Assembly (NCBI GenBank): GCA_017460665.1
Contig: JAFUAO010000016.1
Coordinates: 46,366 to 110,365 of the forward strand
DNA length: 64,000 nucleotides
Source: Ruminococcus sp.
GTDB taxonomy: Bacteria; Bacillota; Clostridia; Oscillospirales; Ruminococcaceae
Direction: 5' to 3'
Positions 60,005 through 64,000 of this stretch are shown here, piece after piece. The translations under genes were made by a program, and so were the position numbers. How positions within the stretch are numbered: position 1 is the first letter of the stretch; each line of letters begins with the position of its first letter. The notes under the pieces are model-generated. The model was given only the letters and a program-made list of their open reading frames with translations, did no database searches and was not told where the DNA came from.

Positions 60005-60688
60005 ATGAAGCTCACCGCCAGGTTCTCCTTGGGAGAAAAGCTGCTGTGGAGCGGCTCTGTGCTGCTCATAACGTTATCGTTCCTGATCTTCGACAGAGAG
60101 AGCTATGTCTCCCTGGCCGCCTCGCTGATAGGCGTCACCTCGCTGATCTTCGCCGCAAAGGGCGACCCGATCGCACAGGGGCTGATGATAGTTTTCAGCC
60201 TGCTCTACGGGTACATCTCCTACAGCTTCGCCTATTACGGGGAAATGGCCACATACCTTGGCATGACCGGCCCCATGGCGGTATTTTCGCTGATCTCGTG
60301 GCTGAGGCACCCCTTTGAGGGCCGCCGCAGGGAGGTGGAGGTCAGCAGGCTCTCCCGGAGAGAGTGGGCGTTCATGCTGATCCTTTCGGTGCCGGTAACA
60401 GTGGTCTTCTTCTTCGTTCTGAGGCATTTCGGCACGGCGAACCTGCTGCCCAGTACAGTCTCAGTGACCACCAGCTTCATTGCGGTCTATCTGACTTTCC
60501 GGCGGAACCCATACTTTGCTCTGGCCTATGCCGCCAACGACGGAGTGCTGATCCTGCTGTGGACGCTGGCCTCGATGAAGGACTCCTCCTATGTTTCGGT
60601 GCTGATGTGCTTCGTGGCGTTTCTGGTCAACGATCTGTACGGCTTTGTTAGCTGGAAGAAAATGGAGCGGAGACAGAGAGCCGACTGA
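60005..60688 (+). CDS. PnuC-family vitamin/nucleoside transporter
   Basis: 227 aa from the ATG at 60005 (GGAGG 5 bp upstream). Seven hydrophobic segments are present. Family traits are the SLIGVTSLIFAAKGDPIAQG segment, the GYISYSFAYYGEMATYLGMT motif, and NDGVLILLWTLASMKDSSY near the C-terminus. PnuC proteins take up nicotinamide riboside by facilitated diffusion; PnuT (thiamine) and PnuX (riboflavin) are relatives. The substrate is open and would be informed by the leader RNA. Confidence 0.85.
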   Translation: MKLTARFSLGEKLLWSGSVLLITLSFLIFDRESYVSLAASLIGVTSLIFAAKGDPIAQGLMIVFSLLYGYISYSFAYYGEMATYLGMTGPMAVFSLISWLRHPFEGRRREVEVSRLSRREWAFMLILSVPVTVVFFFVLRHFGTANLLPSTVSVTTSFIAVYLTFRRNPYFALAYAANDGVLILLWTLASMKDSSYVSVLMCFVAFLVNDLYGFVSWKKMERRQRAD

Positions 60689-60707
60689 AAGGGCCACAAA
60701 CAAATAT

Positions 60708-60740
60708 CCCGGAACAGCTCCTGCCGTTCCGGGAATTTTT
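60708..60740. terminator. Terminator after the PnuC-type gene
   Basis: CCCGGAAC (60708-60715) / GTTCCGGG (60726-60733) followed by AATTTTT; it also lies at the end of the convergent solute-binding protein gene. Confidence 0.85.
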
Positions 60741-62004
60741 ATCCGATATATCCGCCGTCCTTGTAGACCTGATAAAGCTGCTGGGAGGCCTCCTGAAGGT
60801 CGGCCCTGCCGTAGATCACAAGGTTGCAGGCATCGTAGAATGCGTCGTACAGGTCGGACTTCTCGATCACCGGATCCAGCACCGAAAGAGGGACAGTGCT
60901 GTCCATTTTCAGCGATGCCTCGTACTGTATGCCGCTGAGGAGCCCCTCCTCGTCAAGGGCCTCAAGTGCCTTCTCGTTGATCGGGATACCCTTCTCCACG
61001 CCCTGTAGGACCGCCATATCCCTGTTACTCAGGAGGAAATCCAGCAGCATTGCGGCCTCCTGGGGGTGCTCGGTGTTCTTGCTGATAGCGTAGAGGGTCG
61101 CCGGCTTTGCGTACCAGCCCTCGCCGCTCCTGTCAGGGGAGTATGCGGTCTGGTCCAAGGTCACCACATTGCTGCCGTCCTGGATCGTTCCGCCGAAGTA
61201 GTTCTCTGCGTCGCTGACCCAAGCCACAGCTCCGGCGTAGGTGCCGCTGTCGATGTTGATCCTCTCGAAGTATTCGATCTGAGGGACGGCCTTTTCCTCC
61301 ACCAGCTTGCTGTAAAAGCCGATCATGATCCCGAGCTCCTCCGGGGAGTAGGCGATCTTGCTGTCTGCGTCCAAAAAGCTCTTGCCGGTGGTCTGCTCGG
61401 CGTAGGTCATTGAGTAGAGCCACAAGGCCTTGGAGGCTCCTGCCAGGGGATAGATCCCGTCATCACGCATGGCCTTTGCCGCCGTAAAGATGTCGTCCCA
61501 GGTCGTTGGCACGTCCAGCCCGTACCTGTCGTAGATCGTCTTGTTTATGTAGACAGTCTCGGCGTTCATGGCGATAGGCACCGCATTGAGGACCCCGTTT
61601 TGCGTGCCGAAGCCCAGCACCTGCTGGGAATAGGCCGAAAGATCCACGATGTCCGAGACCTTGCTCAGGTCGTAATAGCCGTTGCCGTCGGGGGAATACT
61701 CGTCCAGCCAGCTAAAATTGATCTGCATGACGTCGGCCTCGGTGTCAGAGATCATCTGCACACGGCTCCGAGCCTCATAGCCGGACCATTCTGAGTAGCT
61801 GCACTTGACCTTTATGTCGGGGTGGAGCTCCTCGAAGATCTCCACAGCGTCGATGGTGTACTCGGTCCTTGCGTCGTTGCCCCACCACGAAAGGGTGATC
61901 TCGGTCTTGGGCTTCTGGGACTGGACCACTGCCTTGTCTCCGCAGGAAACGAGACAGACCGCCGCTGCCATAGCTCCCAAGGAGCGGAAAAACAGCTTTC
62001 TCAC
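60739..62004 (-). CDS. ABC-type extracellular solute-binding lipoprotein (family 1)
   Basis: 421 aa from a GTG. The lipoprotein signal ends in CLVSC-G (Cys about 21). The mature protein has the sugar-binding pattern: ITLSWWGNDARTEYTIDAVE, FEELHPDIKVKC, VYINKTIYDRYGLDVPTTWDD and a C-terminal LLDFLLSN segment. It would capture a sugar or similar ligand outside the cell. No permease or ATPase gene is next to it. The GTG overlaps the diguanylate cyclase stop (GTGA) with AGGAGG just upstream, so the two are translationally coupled, which suggests a sensory role. Confidence 0.85.
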   Translation of the reverse strand: MRKLFFRSLGAMAAAVCLVSCGDKAVVQSQKPKTEITLSWWGNDARTEYTIDAVEIFEELHPDIKVKCSYSEWSGYEARSRVQMISDTEADVMQINFSWLDEYSPDGNGYYDLSKVSDIVDLSAYSQQVLGFGTQNGVLNAVPIAMNAETVYINKTIYDRYGLDVPTTWDDIFTAAKAMRDDGIYPLAGASKALWLYSMTYAEQTTGKSFLDADSKIAYSPEELGIMIGFYSKLVEEKAVPQIEYFERINIDSGTYAGAVAWVSDAENYFGGTIQDGSNVVTLDQTAYSPDRSGEGWYAKPATLYAISKNTEHPQEAAMLLDFLLSNRDMAVLQGVEKGIPINEKALEALDEEGLLSGIQYEASLKMDSTVPLSVLDPVIEKSDLYDAFYDACNLVIYGRADLQEASQQLYQVYKDGGYIG

Positions 62005-63506
62005 TGGCTCACCTCCTCGTCCATGGAAGGGTCAAAGATCGTGAACGTGTCCTTGCCGGCGCCCTTTGAGCGGTAGAGGGCAAGGTCAGCGCACTTGTAG
62101 AGCTCGCTGTAGGAGGAGCCGTGCTCCGGGAACAGTGAGACTCCCACGCTGGCCGAGATCTTGTAGTCCCCGTTGTCGCCGGTGTAGTTGGTGCGGAAAA
62201 CGCTGCACAGCTCCTCGCACTTCTCCTTCACATAGTCGATGTATGGGACGCCCTCCTCGGGGGAGGTGTTCAGCAGCACGCAGAACTCGTCGCCGCCGAT
62301 CCTTCCCAGCAGGTCGTCCGTCGAGAAGATCGCCCGGAGGGTGCTGCCGGTCTTGGCCAGGACCTTGTCGCCGTAGGCGTGGCCGAGGGTGTCGTTGACA
62401 CCTTTAAAGTTATCTATATCCAGGATGATCACGGCGTGCTTCTCGATAGAGAGCGAGGTCTCGATCCGCTGCTGAGCGTAGTCCTCGAAGGACTGCTTGT
62501 TGAGTATGCCTGTGAGCTGGTCGCTGTGGGCCTTGGTGTCCAGATTTGCAACGACCTCCTTGACGGGATCGGTGAGCATTACTGACAGGTAAGCTCCCAC
62601 AAGAGCGGCTAGAACGGCAGCAGCCAGAGCTACCATATAAATATAGTACCGCATCTCGTTTTTCTCAGCAAGGACGATCTTTGTAGGGATAGAGCTGATC
62701 ACCAGCCAGTCGTCGCCGCAGCTATTGACTGAGACAAGGTGCTCGCTGTTCATGACAGTTGCGTCGGTCTGAGAGCCTACCAGCTCCATGATGTCCGCCG
62801 GCAGAGGCTGGCCCACCTCTGTCCTGTCCTCTGAGAAGATGATGCTGTGGTCCTTGTTCACAAGGCGGATATCCATGTCTCTGAGAGCCTCGGGGTTGTC
62901 GAAGACTGACTGTAACTCACTGGCGTAGACCGAGGCCACCAGCAGGGCGTTCTCGTGGATCTTCTTGACGTAGTAGATCCGCTTGAAATCGCCGTTGTAG
63001 CCTGCCGCCCAGCCGTCGTGGGTGCGCTCATGAGTTATCATAGAGCTGAGCTCAGTGAAGATCCGGTCTCCGAAGAGGCTCGCCGTGCCGTTGGAGATCT
63101 TGCCTATAGTGCGGTCGTTCCGGTAAACGATGCCGTAGTCCACGAAATTGTCCATGATACAAAGGCTGAACAGCTTGTCTGAGATCGCCTTTTCGGTGCC
63201 TATAGCTTCGTACTCGTCGTTGTTCGGGTCGGTGGCGTCGTAGGTATAGGCCTCCTCCGCACCGAAAGCGAGGGTGCCGATGGTCTCCAGCCGGGCAAGG
63301 TAGCTGTCCACGTTCAGCTGCATCTGAACATTGAGAGAGGACGACAGCGAGATGACCTTGCTTTTGAGGACCTCATCGGTCTTGCGGACAGCAAGATTTG
63401 AGACGATAGCGATAGCAGTCACGACGATCACAGCGTAGCCGATGATCATGGAGAGCTCCAGCCGCCGGATATTTTTAAGGCTGGGCCTGATGCTGCGCTT
63501 TGACAT
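62001..63506 (-). CDS. Membrane diguanylate cyclase with extracytoplasmic Cache-type sensor
   Basis: 501 aa. A transmembrane helix spans about 18-40. An extracellular sensor (about 45-283) has Cache-like features (WAAGYNGDFKRIYYVKKI, ENALLVASVYASEL). A second transmembrane helix lies near 284-310 and a GGDEF domain at about 335-500 with GRIGGDEFCVLL (near 402-406). The active motif is intact. The product-inhibition RxxD site reads STDD, so it is probably lost. It makes cyclic di-GMP. The solute-binding lipoprotein is encoded by the coupled next gene. AAGGAG lies 7 bp before the ATG. Confidence 0.9.
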   Translation of the reverse strand: MSKRSIRPSLKNIRRLELSMIIGYAVIVVTAIAIVSNLAVRKTDEVLKSKVISLSSSLNVQMQLNVDSYLARLETIGTLAFGAEEAYTYDATDPNNDEYEAIGTEKAISDKLFSLCIMDNFVDYGIVYRNDRTIGKISNGTASLFGDRIFTELSSMITHERTHDGWAAGYNGDFKRIYYVKKIHENALLVASVYASELQSVFDNPEALRDMDIRLVNKDHSIIFSEDRTEVGQPLPADIMELVGSQTDATVMNSEHLVSVNSCGDDWLVISSIPTKIVLAEKNEMRYYIYMVALAAAVLAALVGAYLSVMLTDPVKEVVANLDTKAHSDQLTGILNKQSFEDYAQQRIETSLSIEKHAVIILDIDNFKGVNDTLGHAYGDKVLAKTGSTLRAIFSTDDLLGRIGGDEFCVLLNTSPEEGVPYIDYVKEKCEELCSVFRTNYTGDNGDYKISASVGVSLFPEHGSSYSELYKCADLALYRSKGAGKDTFTIFDPSMDEEVSQ

Positions 63507-63543
63507 TATAAACTCCTTTATAATGGTTTCAACTTTACCCTAC

Positions 63544-63572
63544 ATTATATCACTATGTCATCCACAAATCAA
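63544..63572 (-). promoter_or_regulatory. Promoter of the diguanylate cyclase-lipoprotein operon
   Basis: Minus strand TTGATT (63572-63567), 17 bp, TATAAT (63549-63544), divergent from the rRNA promoters. Confidence 0.75.
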
Positions 63573-63643
63573 CATGATATTGTTAATAAAACGCTATTGG
63601 CGATCTGCACAATAATTCAGCGAAAAGTTCTCTGCGATTTTAG

Positions 63644-63672
63644 TTGACAAACTCCGAGAGAGGTGATATAAT
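63644..63672 (+). promoter_or_regulatory. rRNA operon promoter P1
   Basis: TTGACA (63644-63649), 17 bp, TATAAT (63667-63672), perfect consensus. Confidence 0.9.
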
Positions 63673-63729
63673 AATATTACTGTCGAACACGGCTGGAGAG
63701 AAATTCCGGAAGAAATTTTGGAAAAAGGC

Positions 63730-63758
63730 TTGACGATCGTGAGCGAAAGTGATATAAT
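63730..63758 (+). promoter_or_regulatory. rRNA operon promoter P2
   Basis: TTGACG (63730-63735), 17 bp, TATAAT (63753-63758), 86 bp downstream of P1. Confidence 0.9.
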
Positions 63759-63960
63759 AAATAAGCTGTCCTCTGACAGCAACAGCACCTTGAAAACAGA
63801 ACAATGCAAGAAAAGTAACGACCCTTGAGATTCCTTTTCCTTGGCGAAAGTTAGGGAAGAGAGAAGTCAAGCGAAGACTAAAAAATGCGCAGTAATAACG
63901 CAAGCGTTATTGAACAGGATTTCAATGCTGCATAGAAGATATGCAGATTGATATACAACT
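63759..63960 (+). other. rRNA operon leader
   Basis: The leader carries CCTTGAAAACAGAACA (63789-63804), typical of Firmicutes pre-16S leaders and related to antitermination boxes, and a perfect 8-bp hairpin AATAACGC/GCGTTATT (63894-63911) likely used in processing. Confidence 0.7.
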
Positions 63961-64000
63961 TATATAAAGAGTTTGATCCTGGCTCAGGACGAACGCTGGC
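63961..64000 (+). rRNA. 16S rRNA, 5' end only
   Basis: AGAGTTTGATCCTGGCTCAG (63968-63987) followed by GACGAACGCTGGC is the universal 16S 5' region. Position 1 is estimated by counting 7 nt back as in E. coli. The gene runs off the right edge. Confidence 0.97.

Overview
The window (about 57% GC by eye) looks like the chromosome of a cellulolytic Ruminococcus-type member of the Oscillospiraceae (Firmicutes). The evidence is a GH9 cellulase with CBM3 and type-I-like dockerin, a second dockerin/cohesin-like protein, a third dockerin enzyme, tandem class B sortases, a meso-diaminopimelate-type MurE, and consensus sigma-A promoters (TTGNNN-17-TATAAT) in front of many operons. Species cannot be assigned from the sequence alone.

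Layout. 1-4.8 kb (minus): a Cys-rich membrane protein, murC, lexA, zapA and a U32 peptidase that runs off the left edge, with overlapping or closely spaced genes from one promoter. 5.1-8.6 kb: spoVG (plus), then a convergent yfhO-NUDIX pair. 8.6-9.0 kb: a non-coding, inverted-repeat-bounded element. 9.1-11.5 kb: cysteine desulfurase plus thiI for tRNA thiolation. 11.8-15.6 kb: two class B sortases and a SpoIID-like protein whose motif order is permuted. 16.0-29.5 kb: the division and cell wall cluster mraZ-rsmH-ftsL-ftsI/spoVD-murE-mraY-ftsW-murG-murA-ftsQ-ftsZ; murD, murF and ftsA are absent and murC lies at 3-4 kb. 29.7-38.2 kb: a DivIVA-like coiled-coil protein, a SigH-like sigma factor, small redox/zinc proteins, a TrmK-Nif3 fusion, RlmA, RqcH, 3-methyladenine glycosylase and an AraC-type regulator.

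38.2-43.6 kb (minus) is the most unusual part: a secreted lipase with a second degenerate lipase-like half, a GNAT gene with an apparent frameshift, a macrodomain protein with an extra C-terminal domain, a von Willebrand A protein and a probable intracellular ADP-ribosyltransferase. The last three form a candidate ADP-ribosylation write/erase cassette. 43.8-54.2 kb holds the cellulosome-type genes (GH9; a dockerin-cohesin-like-dockerin protein; a DUF4434-dockerin-beta-helix protein) interspersed with a membrane metallophosphoesterase, an acyl-CoA synthetase and a thioesterase. 54.2-63.5 kb carries a cytidylate-kinase-like protein, two ion transporters, a LytTR regulator with a degenerate receiver, a zinc phospholipase C-like protein, a PnuC-type transporter with a structured leader, and a solute-binding lipoprotein translationally coupled to a membrane diguanylate cyclase. 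The window ends in tandem rRNA promoters and the first 40 bases of a 16S rRNA gene.

The genes suggest a fibre-degrading Gram-positive anaerobe. All family assignments were read from motifs without database searches; starts were chosen from ribosome binding site spacing.
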